A stretch of DNA of 64,000 nucleotides from Helicostylum pulchrum (Eukaryota; Mucoromycota; Mucoromycetes; Mucorales; Mucoraceae), in contig JAIXMO010000011.1 of the NCBI GenBank assembly GCA_025677825.1, positions 655,001 through 719,000 of the forward strand, read 5' to 3'. The translations under genes and the position numbers were made by a program. Positions 35,554-46,869 of the stretch are shown here, in pieces. The first letter of the stretch is position 1, and the number at the start of each line of letters is the position of its first letter. The notes under the pieces are model-generated. The model was not told where the DNA came from. It did not search any database and was given only the letters and a program-made list of their open reading frames with translations.

Positions 35554-35907
35554 ATGGACACTTCCGACGAGTCAATAGAAGATCGCATCCTTCGTTGGGC
35601 AGCAACAGACACAAGTGATTTACCCGACTTTCCAGACGACAAAAGCGACTTACCTTCAGATTTTGAATACAATCCCGAAGACTATGAAGATGACGAAGAA
35701 GAGATTGTAGAAGAGATTTCAGAGAATGAGTTATTAAAGTATCTAGGTCCCTCCGAAACTTTGTTGATGACAGATGAACAGCAACCTCTTGAATTAAATA
35801 CAACAGATAGGCATATGTGGAAACAAATTCCTACCGAAAATGATAATACTGTAGACCTCAAAAAGCGTTTATTACCTACTAAAACCGATACCACTGAGGA
35901 AAATTAA
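35554..35907 (+). CDS. small acidic hypothetical protein, 117 residues
   Basis: A single-exon frame starts MDTSDESIEDRILRWAATD and ends in TAA. It is strongly acidic, with Asp/Glu tracts around residues 40-60 (YNPEDYEDDEEEIVEEISENELLKYL), and has no membrane segment. Its bias is real amino-acid composition rather than homopolymer, and the helix SENELLKYLG looks like a short interaction motif. Unknown family. It is transcribed away from SSB. Confidence 0.5.
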   Translation: MDTSDESIEDRILRWAATDTSDLPDFPDDKSDLPSDFEYNPEDYEDDEEEIVEEISENELLKYLGPSETLLMTDEQQPLELNTTDRHMWKQIPTENDNTVDLKKRLLPTKTDTTEEN

Positions 35908-36662
35908 AAAGCGATAGTCAATACAGTTTTATTTTTTGTGCTTTTTAATAAATATTACGAATCTCAAAGGGAGACTTTATTTTTATCGTGGATAATCTTA
36001 CCTTTTTGTTCGTATCAATTGCACCGTCTAGTTACGCGTCAAAAGTTACAAGATACAGAATAATTTCAAGCTGCATACGAATAAGCATTGTTCGTATAAT
36101 TGCGGAGCGAGAATAAAATGCCGTGTAAATCGATCCGAGATAATACGCTTATTTACTGGTTTTTATGCCAGCATAATAGTCCTGCATTAATATTCTTAGA
36201 CTGCCCGAAACAAGAATACTTGAGTAACACTTGATTAGCTGTATTGAACTTTTTAGGGAGATAGTATTTGAGACTCCTAGTTTAATGTTAAGGAGGCAAA
36301 ATAACTTTGTTCGTCATTGTTTTCCCCCAAAAACAGTGGGAAGTCTTGTTAACAATTATTACTTGAAGTCCCACATTGTCTTTGCTTAACAAAGAACAGT
36401 GTAAAAAAATACGTGCTACAACCAGTTGCGTGAATTTATTGACGATCCATCTGAAATGGATTGTCATTAGGCTCATAGATTGCGATTGGGCATCCAATCG
36501 CAGCCCCATGATGTCATCATCAGTGTATTTGCTCGTTTTTTTTTTTCACAGTAAAACTCTTTTTTTTTTATATACATATACTTTTAAAAAACACACAAAT
36601 ATATAAAAAAAAACCTCAAAAAACACTAGATATTTTTCAAATATTACTAGAAATAAACAAGC
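35908..36662. other. intergenic region, nothing coding recognised
   Basis: Contains a short hairpin near 36481-36502 (TGCGATTGG, loop GCAT, CCAATCGCA). The 3' end is T/A-rich and leads into the DHH1 start. Confidence 0.45.
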
Positions 36663-38273
36663 ATGGCTTCTCAACAACAACTAAGGTATGTAAATGAATG
36701 ATATTAGTAAAGAATATATAACTCATCTCGTATATTGATAGCCATGAAAATGACAATTGGAAGAAGAATCTCACACTTCCCCAAAAAGATACAAGACCTC
36801 AAACCGAGGTAAGTTACTTTTTATGTTATTCAATAGATGTAAAAGCCTAAAAACAAAAGATGAACGTTTTTTGTTTTATTTTAGGATGTCACTGCTACCA
36901 AAGGCAATGAGTTTGAAGATTATTTTTTAAAACGAGAGTTACTGATGGGTATTTTCGAAGCTGGTTTTGAGCGTCCTTCACCTATTCAAGAAGAAGCTAT
37001 TCCTATTGCCTTAACTGGCAGAGATATTCTTGCCAGAGCCAAGAACGGTACAGGCAAGACCGCGGCGTTTGTCATTCCTACTTTGGAAAAGGTCAACAAC
37101 AAGAAGGGTAAAATCCAAGCACTTTTGCTTGTCCCTACTCGTGAATTAGCTCTTCAAACCGCACAAGTGTGTAAGAATTTGGGTAAGCATTTAAATATTC
37201 AAGTTATGGTTACAACTGGTGGTACTACGCTTAAGGATGATATTATGCGTCTCAGTGAACCAGTTCATGTCGTGGTGGGTACTCCTGGCCGTATACTCGA
37301 TTTAGCATCAAAGAATGTTGCCGACTTTAGTGAAGCGTCTACTTTTGTTATGGATGAAGCAGATAAATTATTATCGCCTGAGTTTACACCCATCATTGAT
37401 CAACTCATTAGTTATTTCCCCAAAGATAGACAAATTATGTTATTCAGTGCTACTTTTCCCATGATTGTAAAGACGTTTAAGGAAAAGTATCTTGTTAAAC
37501 CTTATGAAATTAATTTAATGGACGAACTTACTTTGCGTGGTGTTACTCAATATTATGCCTATGTAGAAGAAAAGCAAAAGGTGCATTGTTTAAACACATT
37601 GTTTTCAAAGGTAATGTATAAATATATATTTTTTACGTACCCGTATACTGATACATTTATATAATATAGCTTCAAATCAATCAATCCATCATCTTTTGTA
37701 ATTCAACAAATCGTGTAGAATTATTAGCTAAAAAGATTACAGAATTAGGATACTCTTGCTTTTACTCTCACGCCAAAATGCTTCAAAGTCACCGTAATCG
37801 TGTTTTCCATGATTTTAGAAATGGTGTGTGCCGTAACCTTGTTTGCTCTGATTTATTGACTCGTGGTATTGATATTCAAGCAGTTAACGTAGTTATTAAC
37901 TTTGATTTCCCCAAGAATGCAGAGACTTATTTGCATCGTATTGGTCGTTCTGGTCGTTTTGGTCACTTGGGTTTAGCTATCAACTTGATTACTTATGAAG
38001 ATCGTTTTAACCTCTACAAGATTGAGCGTGAATTAGGTACAGAAATCCAACCTATCCCACCTGTTATCGATAAGCATCTTTATGTTGCGCCTAATGCACT
38101 TGAAGATGCTCAGGTTCAACAACCTAATCGACAACTTGCTATTGCCACACGTCAACAACAACAACAACATGAAGTTTATCCTCAACAACAACAACAATAT
38201 AATAACAACAATAACAATAATAACAACAATCATAATCATAACCAACAACAACAACCACAACAAATACAATACC

Positions 38274-38309
<36 letters not shown>

Positions 38310-38419
38310 ATAATAACCAAGGTCAATACCAACAAGCAACACGAGGAGGTTATAACGGAAGAGGAGGTAGTGGGCGTCGTAATACGAACCCCAGCAGAGG
38401 TCAATCTTCAAGATCGTAA
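36663..38419 (+). CDS. DHH1: DEAD-box RNA helicase Dhh1 (DDX6/Rck) with Gln/Asn-rich tail
   Basis: Exons: 36663-36685, 36742-36808, 36885-37610, 37670-38419, giving 521 residues. Motifs in order: Q-motif region [22 protein letters not shown], Ia PTRELALQ, Ib [48 protein letters not shown] and the overall layout match Dhh1/DDX6, which works in mRNA decapping, translational repression and P-bodies. The last about 120 residues are a low-complexity tail of Gln and Asn runs from CAA/AAT triplets, followed by an RGG-like stretch ([13 protein letters not shown]). Such tails promote condensation in yeast Dhh1. The triplet tract is long and likely length-polymorphic. Confidence 0.95.
38153..38330 (+). 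repeat. CAA/AAT triplet tracts within DHH1
   Basis: Runs of CAA (Gln) and AAT/AAC (Asn) triplets encode the prion-like tail. The reading frame is maintained throughout. Confidence 0.85.
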
Positions 38420-38559
38420 AAACAATTCTTTTTTTTTTTCTTTTTTTTTTTTCTTTTTATATAACGCTGTAAATAAGTTTAGAAGATCCCCTCTCCACAC
38501 AAATTGAATTTCTTTTTTATTATTTCCCTCTCTTTCTCTCTCTTTCACCACCCATTTTT

Positions 38560-38590
<31 letters not shown>

Positions 38591-38892
38591 CTCAAATAAA
38601 AAAAAAAACTCGTAACAAAAAACCAATTGAATAAATACTTTTGCTGCAACTTAAACTTGGTGTTGGAAAATTGATTTCAAGTCTTTACTTGATAAGTTTC
38701 AAAAGTAGATTTGTACCAAGTAAATGAAGTGCACTGTGGATTATGCACAAATAGAAAATACGTATATCATTGGTTAAAAAAAAATATAAAATGTGACTAT
38801 AAAAAAAATATTTATACCCAGGGGGATCTTTTTTTTTTTTTCTTTTTCTTTTTCTTTCTGCTGTTTTCCACACGCTTCTTCTTTACTATACT
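38420..38892. other. intergenic region with long pyrimidine and poly-T runs
   Basis: 3' flank of DHH1 and promoter side of the 67-residue gene. T/C-rich stretches lie at about 38430-38590 and 38829-38860. No exon is seen. Confidence 0.5.
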
Positions 38893-39151
38893 ATGTTTCA
38901 AAAAATCGTCAACTTTTGGTTCTCTAGTTTCGTCACTGAACGTCTCTTGGCCAGTCCTTTATTCAACAAAGTAGCACAAAAGACTCATCATCATGTTTCT
39001 ACTATCACTGATAAAGGTAAGATCAATAAAAACTGTTTTACAAGTAGATGACTCATATCCTTGTTATATAGGTGCTAAACCAGTCAGTGAATTCATGAAG
39101 GCTTTCAAGGATAACCTCGAAAAGGAAGCTAGAAACAGTACCAGAAAGTAA
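38893..39151 (+). CDS. small hypothetical protein, 67 residues
   Basis: Two exons, 38893-39016 and 39072-39151, joined at a GT-AG intron with a good GTAAGA donor. The protein starts MFQKIVNFWFSSFVTERLL, has an amphipathic basic N-terminus that could be a mitochondrial or membrane-associating segment, and continues THHHVSTITDKGAKPVSEFM to a basic, charged end. It follows a C-rich leader with the first ATG at 38893. Unknown family. It is too short for six-frame screening, but splicing and composition support it. Confidence 0.6.
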
Positions 39152-39280
39152 TTTAACTTTGATTCAGTGTGTCGTCTAATTATTTAAACCGGGTTCCCTT
39201 GCATCATATCCCCCCCTTCCCTCCCTCTTTTATTCTTAATATACATATTTTTTTTTATACATACAGCAAAAAAAAGACCA

Positions 39281-39305
39281 TATTATTATTATTATTATTA
39301 TTATT
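39281..39305. repeat. ATT microsatellite
   Basis: About eight ATT triplets in the short convergent interval between the 67-residue gene and the Bsd2-like gene. Confidence 0.85.
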
Positions 39306-39358
39306 TGTAAAGGAAATATGATATACAAGTGTAAAGAAAAATTTACAGGGAAAAAAAA

Positions 39359-40471
39359 TTAAACAATGACATCCGCATTAGGTTCAGCAGTAATGATGCG
39401 CTCTACGTTACGTGCTCGATAGTAATCTGATACAGCTCTTAATACAATAAACCATCCAAGAAACATCATCAAATAGGCTACTATATCGGCCTGAGTAGCA
39501 TCTTGTCCTGTTTCATGGCCTTCTCCGTCATAATCAAAATCTTCATCCAATGTACCCCCTTTTTTTTAATATGTATCATTAATAACAAAATTACATTTTA
39601 ATTTTTTTTACATGTGTACTTACTACTGCGCACAAAGAACCCATATTGTATTAACGAAATTCCAAGGCCAGCTCTTGCTCCGTCCTACATGATAACATTT
39701 CCATTATTCAGTAAAACAATAAAAAAGTTCATATCTATAATCTAATTACCTTGGCTGCGTGTGTTGTATGTAGTAAATAAGTCAACATAAATCCAACAAG
39801 TTGAAAACTAGCAGAAACTATTTTTTTAAAAAAAAAAATGAGTTTAACATATAAAAAAAAACCCTACATAGCATATCTATTTACCCGTCAAGTTCCAGAA
39901 AAAGCTTAATAAACTTCCAACCGGTAAACCTTCAACTAATGTAGCGTCACCCATATCTGCTGGCGCAATTATTGTTGTTTGCCAATAAGGTGGTGTTGCA
40001 TCTGCTGAAGCTTCTTCATACGACTATGATATTATTTTAAAATTAATAATAATTCAAAAAAAAAACGAAAAAAAAGGCACTTACAGGTGGTATCTCGTCG
40101 GGTTTTGTAGAGTCAGATTCAGGTTTAGCCGACATATTAGAGAACACACCGTCGTTTGAGCTTGGGATAGATACAATATGATAAGGTGTGTGGTCAGTAC
40201 TCGAGGGTAACAACCTATTTGATTCTGTTTGTGTTCGAACTTCTTCTTCTTCTTCTTCTTCATTCAGATCAAATGTATCTTCTAAATCAGATCTTTGTTG
40301 CTGTTGTTGTTGTTGCGGTAGTCTCGTACTAACATTGGTTTGGTTATCAAGTGGAATCTACAGCAACAAAAAAAATTTCCCCGGTCAATATACAAAAGGG
40401 CTTTTCTTTTTTTTTGCTTGCTTTCAGTTGCCATCTCAACTTACTTGTTCGTATCTATGGTTATTACTCAT
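39359..40471 (-). CDS. BSD2: Bsd2/NDFIP-family Rsp5 adaptor
   Basis: Exons (minus): 40471-40445, 40357-40085, 40023-39885, 39817-39750, 39684-39624, 39558-39359, giving 255 residues. The N-terminal half is hydrophilic with Gln and Glu runs, then PPSYEEA, a PPxY motif that binds WW domains of Nedd4/Rsp5 ligases. Three membrane segments follow (SLLSFFWNLTVSASFQLVGFMLTYLL; AGLGISLIQYGFFV; IVAYLMMFLGWFIVLRAVSDYY), with the family landmarks GLPVGSL and LLHTTHAA between them. Bsd2 and NDFIP proteins recruit the ubiquitin ligase to Golgi/endosomal cargo, including metal transporters. The PPxY codons straddle the exon 2/3 junction. Confidence 0.92.
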
Positions 40472-40949
40472 TTTATTTTTTATTTTAGAAGGATAGGAAG
40501 CTGAAGAAAGAAAGAAAGAAAAAAGTGTATTCTGGTCTTCCCTTTTTCATTTTCCGAAGTCAGGCTTTTTTTTTTTTAGAAAATGGAAGGCTCCAGCATG
40601 ATGTTATTAGAAATATTCGTCTTTAGTACCTATGATTGGCTCTAAATTCAAACCTATAAACCTATCATCTGTGACCAAGCATTTCTTAAACTAGTAGTGC
40701 TAGTAAATACAAGTGTTGAAACGAACTTCCTCTTCTATTATCATGTTGTTGATTAATTGGTTGAGTAATTTTCACTATGAAAGCTCCATATACTTACTTC
40801 CACGGATTTGGAAAAAGAAAATTCAGCCACACTCTGCAATTGATGGTTTCTTTCTCTTTTATTATTCGCTTGACTCATTATCTTATCTAACTTGTGATTT
40901 AAAAAAATATATTATGTAGAAGAGCTTAAACATTAGAACCACAGCCAAA
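40472..40949. other. intergenic region 5' of the Bsd2-like gene
   Basis: Promoter side of the Bsd2-like gene. AT-rich; no exon recognised. Confidence 0.45.
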
Positions 40950-41595
40950 GAAAAAGAGCTCATTGAGCTATCACAGTGTAAACAGATCGCTCACATAAGA
41001 AAACACTGCTAATTTTAGCTGCTATAATAAATAAGTCTTGAACTAGCCCAAGTTATTGTACAAAAAAGTATGCTGTGTATCGTTTTCTGCAAGAGTTCAA
41101 ACATTAAAATTCTATTGTTCTCAATTAAGCTATTTATTAGAAAACCTCGTAACAATACATTTAAAAACTACTTCGCTATGATATACAGGACTAAAAAGTA
41201 TCTCTATGTTCACCTTATTTGGTTTTTACTGCATCTCTTTCCAATATTTCATCACTTAGCGGCTATATGTATGTAATTACATTTCCTAGTTAATTTTCTA
41301 AAGATTCACCGTTGATAAACGTTCCATTCAAGTCTAAATTTATTGTCTTTATGTTCTAATTTCTTTGTAAGTTTTATTTTATTACCCTCTCTATCTGTCA
41401 GTTTGATTATTATCACTTTGTTTAAATAATATCGATTTTATACAATCTCTTCATAAATCAAATAAACACGTCTCAAAACTAGTTGAAGGCTTGCTTTTAA
41501 TTACCACTTGTACATTTAGTAGTTTGTCAAATTCGATCCCACCCTTAAATAGAGGCTACCCTTAAATCGAGCACATAGGTCCGCTACCGTAGAGC
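40950..41595 (-). mobile_element. truncated inverted copy of the MITE-like family
   Basis: Reverse-complement stretches match the element at 46870-47892: 40978-41015 (…CGCTCACATAAGAAAACACTGC) against 47298-47325, and 41083-41130 against 47722-47780. The right end near 41541-41590 carries the terminal motif (CCCTTAAATAGAGG and CCGCTACCGTAG). The other terminal repeat was not found, so the copy seems truncated or rearranged. Confidence 0.5.
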
Positions 41596-42146
41596 ATGTA
41601 TACACAAACGATTAAATAGATCACACAATATGATTTATTGGTCCCGGGGGTAGACGATGGTGTGGTATATACAGCCTTAAATTACTTTCTTTTAAACTAT
41701 TCGCTATGACCATAATGAGGCTATATCATTAACAACAGACAATTGATGCAATTTAGACAATGATTCGGTTAACTATTAATTTAACAGGTTCCAAAAAAAA
41801 AACTAGAGAATTTTATCTATGAGTCTAGAGACTATGATTATAGTGAGATCTTCCTCACTCGGATAACAATATGGCGATACAAACAATCGGTCGGTAGGAT
41901 TACATAAAAGGATTATGTTTGTTATGGAACCAGCTCTCGTTATTGTTCTGTTGCTAAAATAAGGACCTCTTCTCCTTCTTTTTCGTTTGCCATTGAACCT
42001 TTCATCTCATCATAAAGACACAAATGATAAAGAAGTTTATCGAATTTTCTGTCTTAAATTCCTAAACATGGATATATATAATATTATCATTCCATCCCGG
42101 CTTTTTTTAACTCTTTTCATTTTTACACTTTATATCTTTTCAAAAT
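41596..42146. other. intergenic region, nothing recognised
   Basis: AT-rich upstream of the F-box remnant; a pyrimidine-rich leader precedes 42147, probably the old promoter. Confidence 0.4.
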
Positions 42147-43929
42147 ATGCATAATCTACCTGTAGAAATATGCACAGCTATATTTCTGTATCTAAAGCGA
42201 AAAGACCTTGTAGAGTGTTTTTTGGTTTGTAAGATTTGGCATACGATGGCTATTACATTGAGCTGGGAAGCAGCGACACTACGAAATCGTAATATTACTC
42301 TTGTGAATTCGCGTTTAAATATTTTTTTGCCGTGATCAATGTATCAAATATAGTCATCTTATTAAAAAGTTAGCCTTTCAAGACATTCTGGATTACAAAG
42401 ACCAAGGCAAATACACTAGACTAGATATATTAGAGTTATTCGAACAGTTACCAAATCTAAACGAGATTGGTTTTAGCATGACAAAGCGTCCTGAAGAATA
42501 TTTAGAATATTTGTTGGATGCTGATATGCGGCATATTGGCAACATTAATACCGGGTCCAACCTTTTTAGTCGTATTCGAAGCGATTTATTATTCTCAGTA
42601 TATTACGAATTTCGCAGCTCTATTACCTGTATCTGTTTAGTTTACGACAAAAATACAATTAACTTCAACTCGCAACAAACCAATATATTAGATTTCTTAA
42701 ATCGGTTTAAGAAATTGACAAAACTAGAACTTTGCAATGAACATGATATCAGTTTGACATCATTTCAAATACAAGAGAATTGTTCCAATCTGGAACATCT
42801 TGAGTTTATTAGTGATCTTCCAATTTCCGAAAGTGCCATGCAACATGTGTTAGACGACAAAAGAAGAATCAATTTAAATTTTATCTCGAATTTGACTTAT
42901 TTAGGATTGAATATATCATCTCCATAGGCTACGTATACGATATACCTCGTAGATTACTTTCCCAATCAGTTAACTGACTTAGACATCATGATCTCTTCTC
43001 TAAGCATTTTTGATTGGATTGACATTGTTGGAATGAAACTTGCGTTAAGATTTATGGAAAAAGCTGGTAGCATTGATAAAACATACACTGGATTTTTAGG
43101 ATGGAAAGAATATGAAGCACGAGACAACGACGAAAACAATATGACAAAATACTTCAAGTTATTGAACTCGTTTAGGGGAACTTGACAAACTCATTTTATA
43201 GCCCGTTTCAATGGCGAAATGGCCGACTTAATAAGTTTAGGCCATTCTTTCAGATACAACAGTCTTGGTGGATTACTCGTTACGTATACTCTATACTTAA
43301 GTAAATTACGGGAATCTATTACTACTGAAATGACTGTACCTGACAAGACTAGTTCGATAATTGGTTCCGAAATCTTCTATGTTTTAGAAGTTAATCTTTT
43401 GGTTCTATACAATGGCGAAGAATGCCGAATTTTAAATCACTCCCTTTCAAATTGTCCTAGGCTTCAAAGCCTTAACGTCACGTATACCACAGCTGATAGC
43501 TCGAATGCTTCTTTTAGTTTAAAACACAAGGAAGGGCTAATTTCTTCTGATCAAGCAAACTGTGATTTCAATGTTTTACAAATGGAATATACTAGACCAA
43601 CTAAACATTTTTTGATTTGGTGACAACCCGTTTGCGTAATATCGAGATTGTATCAGTTAAGACTGAAGATTGGAGCCTCAAATACTGCTACTATAATGAT
43701 CCTGTTATTGATTTAACCGGTTTCAAAAAAACTTATGAGTTTTAAATATACAAGTACAAGTAAACATTTAACGAATGAAGATAATTATTTCTTGATCAAA
43801 TATACAAATGGAGCAAAGCGGCGTATTCTTGAATATGGAAAAATAGAGGGTATGAACAACCCGGTTTTTACTGTACTCTGTGATGTATCTGTATCCTTAT
43901 ATTTCTGCGAGGAAGAAATAGAAAATTAG
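42147..43929 (+). pseudogene. F-box protein gene, interrupted by frameshifts and stops
   Basis: The first frame begins MHNLPVEICTAIFLYLKRKD and LVCKIWHTMAI, a clear F-box that would bind Skp1 in an SCF ubiquitin ligase. The coding signal continues to 43926 as a leucine/asparagine-rich, repeat-like region (LELFEQLPNLNEIGFSM, NCSNLEHLEFI, LSNCPRLQSLNV), as in fungal F-box/LRR proteins. It is broken by a frameshift in a T7 run near 42327, in-frame TAG at 42925 and TGA at 43183, a frameshift in a T6 run near 43609, and another near 43741. Most indels lie in T homopolymers, so some could be sequencing errors, but the two substitution stops argue for real decay. Mucorales carry many such F-box genes. 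Confidence 0.75.
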
Positions 43930-44220
43930 AAACACTAGGTACCAATATATTATAATAAAATATATAAAAAAAAAGAGCAAGCGTAAATAAAAGCATCCCG
44001 TAGTTTATTATCGCTACTTTAAAATAAACAAAACAACTTTGCATATTTTCATAAATACAACTGTAATATACTTCATATCAGCTTACACAAATCTAGATAA
44101 AAATATTATATTGTCATCTACATCTTACTTATATTCTTATATTCACATACGTGTAGGTATTAAACTTCTAACCCCCCCCCCCAAATAGTGAGAGATTTTT
44201 TCTTTTCTCTCAAAGAAATA
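43930..44220. other. AT-rich spacer
   Basis: Contains a C-run at about 44172-44182. No coding content. Confidence 0.5.
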
Positions 44221-44985
44221 AATGAACTCAATCATAAGTAACTTTACAGATAAAGGCCAAGGCATTGTTCGACTAGACCTGAAATACCAACCAGGTGTAG
44301 CGCTCGTTACGTTCGACAATGTTAAACGACACAATGCACTTTCCGGTAGAATTTTATCATATTATAACTCAACTTGACCAAAGCACACAAGTCTTGGTAG
44401 CGGTTATATTTATGGGCAGCGGATTAAAATCATTTTGTGCGGGATTGGATCTACGTTTTGCACGAGAGTTTCTTACCAGTGTCGAAGATGCCATGTCGTT
44501 AAACCAGTTGATGTATGATGCTATTGATAGATTGAAAAAGTTACCATTGATTACGTTGGGTGTTACTATCAGTGGATCGATTGGAGGTGGGATCAGAATT
44601 GATTACAGCGTCTGATTTTGTGTGGATGTTGCAACAATCAGGGTTTATTCATTTTGTGCAGACGCGTATGGGGGTCAGTTCCTCGTGGGGTGATATATGG
44701 ATTGATTGGTATCGAGTGCAGATAAAAAGAGAGCGTTGGTTTGGATGGATGGTAGAGAAAAATCGCGTGCGAAAGAAGCTTTTAGTAGATTTAGTTGTGG
44801 AACGAGATGAAGATTGTTTAAATGAATCCGTGTCGTTTTTACAGCGCTTTTTGGTGGATGATGCTACGCAACGACAGGTTGCTCCTAATGTTGCACGTGG
44901 TATGAAACTGTTGGCTATAAAGAAAGACAGCAATTGGGAGTACGTCCATGAAATACTTTCTAATACTGTCTTTGCTAAATTATAG
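44221..44985 (+). pseudogene. crotonase-family gene resembling ethylmalonyl-CoA decarboxylase (ECHDC1), frameshifted
   Basis: The first frame starts MNSIISNFTDKGQGIVRL and reads GVALVTFDNVKRHNALS, the crotonase start. The signal then moves to a second frame (QVLVAVIFMGSGLKSFCAGLDL, the oxyanion-hole region; LPLITLGVTISGSIGGG) and a third (GSELITASDFVWMLQ, RMGVSSSWGD) to the stop at 44983. A one-base insertion after GGAGGTGGG explains the second break; a short indel near 44345 explains the first. The GGGxELxxAxD and RMGxxxxWG motifs point to ECHDC1-like enzymes, which decarboxylate ethyl- or methylmalonyl-CoA. The remaining signal is strong, so inactivation looks recent. Confidence 0.7.
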
Positions 44986-46869
44986 ACTTTTTTTTTAAAA
45001 ATAAACGATAATAGGTTTCTACTTCAAGAAATTTATCAGATAAACGTCGTACATTTCATGGCCTTGGTACCTATCAATTTGATAAAATTCAGTAACTAGA
45101 TTGAAAATCCCCCCTTTTTTTGTCTTGGTGATTAGCCTGTATATTTTTTTTAAAAAAACAGTGATTTTGTTCATAAGTATGTGTCTCGAACAACGACATA
45201 TGTACATCTTTTAAAGCCACTTGTATCTACGTTAGACATAAATAATTATAAAAACGTCGTGATGTATGCTATAGTTCGCGAGAGGGAAATCATTCTAATG
45301 TTTAAAGTTTTTTTTATTACAAAATTTTACTTTCAATAACAATACTTATATTTGTTTACGCGTAATATAAAAAAAAAAACCAGAAGGAGTGAAAACACGT
45401 AAAAACGCGTTTTGGGGGAGTATCAAAAAAAAAAGTAAAATATTACCTTGTTGTGCTAAGTTTAGTTTCAAAAGGTTTAAAATAAACCACGAAAAGGTAA
45501 AAGCACTTAGAGACCCAAAAAGTAAGGGGTCACAACCCTTCGACATTCCCGATGCGTATGAGGCAGTCAAAAATACTATCCAGATTGTAACCCCGAGTGG
45601 TGCAAAACACTTCAACAGAGACCAGATTCCTACCGTCGTTGGACAGTGTTTGTCCAGCCTCCTCACTACTTCCAGCTTTCATGCTCTTTCGAGTAAAATA
45701 AAACTGATCTTCGTGGAGAATAGCATCCCTATTATTTTACGCCAACCAACGTACGCACAAAATATAGTAGACGTTGCTTGTGAGCAAAAAGTGGTTCACC
45801 TTCCTCAAACGTGAAACCAACAAATGGCTCTGTGTAATTTAACTTTACTGCGACATATACATATAAATACATACATGCTTGTTGGGATGCAGAAAGCGAA
45901 CATCATCTCCCACCCGTTCGTTTACACATTAAGCTCATTACAGATAGTAAATTATGAAGTAGATTAAACTACAATGAAGTAGATTAAACTAAAATGATGC
46001 ATAACTCAAAGTCAGCAAGTGTATCCTAGCTTGATATCACAAGAGACCCAATGTATAGCGACCTAGGCCTCCTCACCATTGTTAACAGAGTAGATCCTAA
46101 AACGTAGTAAGTTCACTCCCTCAAGGCATAAGTATCAGGCCGGCGGAGGTGCTCACGGTCCAGTAACCCCAAATAACACGACAGTAGACAATAGTCAAAA
46201 GTATGAATATTAGTAATTCAAAAACCTTCACCCTAATGACTAAAGTAATGTGTGCTAGTACGCCGAATGAACCACCAGACACTTTCGAGTCAACCGAGAT
46301 AAGAGAGCAAAGCTCTACAACAGCAACATAATACTAGGTGCATATTCTGAACCAGCAAGTTAAAGAAAAAGGAAAAAAAAAAGGAAGAAACTGTGTTTAC
46401 CCATAGTTTACATAAACAGGTATGTGACTACCACCTGAAACACTTACTTAATAAAAACGCCAAAAAAAAAACGCCAATAAAAACACGTATCCTTTTTTCC
46501 TTTATCCAAGTTCGTGCATTAACACGTAATTTATACATCATGATGACTAATGATTTTACAAAAAAAGAAAAAAATCCTTTTTTATCTTTTCAAAGGGTGC
46601 TTTCCCTATGATATGGTGGTGTCGGTGCAAACGGATATTGTGAATAAAAGGTTCATTATAGGAAAAGTGAATGAAGTCTCCGAGGTATATCGATTAACGT
46701 AAGCATATATATATATGTAGTTAATAATGGAATGACAATCGGTTTAAGTTTTTATTGACTTTATATTAGGATGGTATAAAGGTATAAATTTATAATTATC
46801 GTGAACAGCGTGTTGTCTCATGACATAAGTATTCATTTGAAGTGGCCACTCCTATAAACAGGAAGCTAT
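44986..46869. other. 1.9 kb region with an uncertain open frame and small tandem repeat
   Basis: A plus-strand frame at 45389-45814 (141 codons; DIPDAYEAVKNTIQIVTPSG, VGQCLSSLLTTSS) has plausible composition in its second half but an A-rich, lysine-heavy start. It may be the tail of a decayed gene. A 20-bp tandem duplication lies at 45954-45993. Region 46030-46330 is less AT-rich than its surroundings but shows no motif I know. Confidence 0.4.
45954..45993. repeat. 20-bp tandem duplication
   Basis: ATGAAGTAGATTAAACTACA is followed immediately by the same unit with one difference (…ACTAAA). Confidence 0.8.

Noticed and set aside
38033..38411. Val/Leu/Tyr-rich minus-strand frames opposite the Dhh1 tail
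   Set aside because: They are products of the CAA/AAT triplet tract read in reverse.
45346..45666. Minus-strand 106-codon frame with hydrophobic stretches
   Set aside because: It overlaps the plus-strand frame of comparable weakness; neither has a recognisable domain, so no gene was called.
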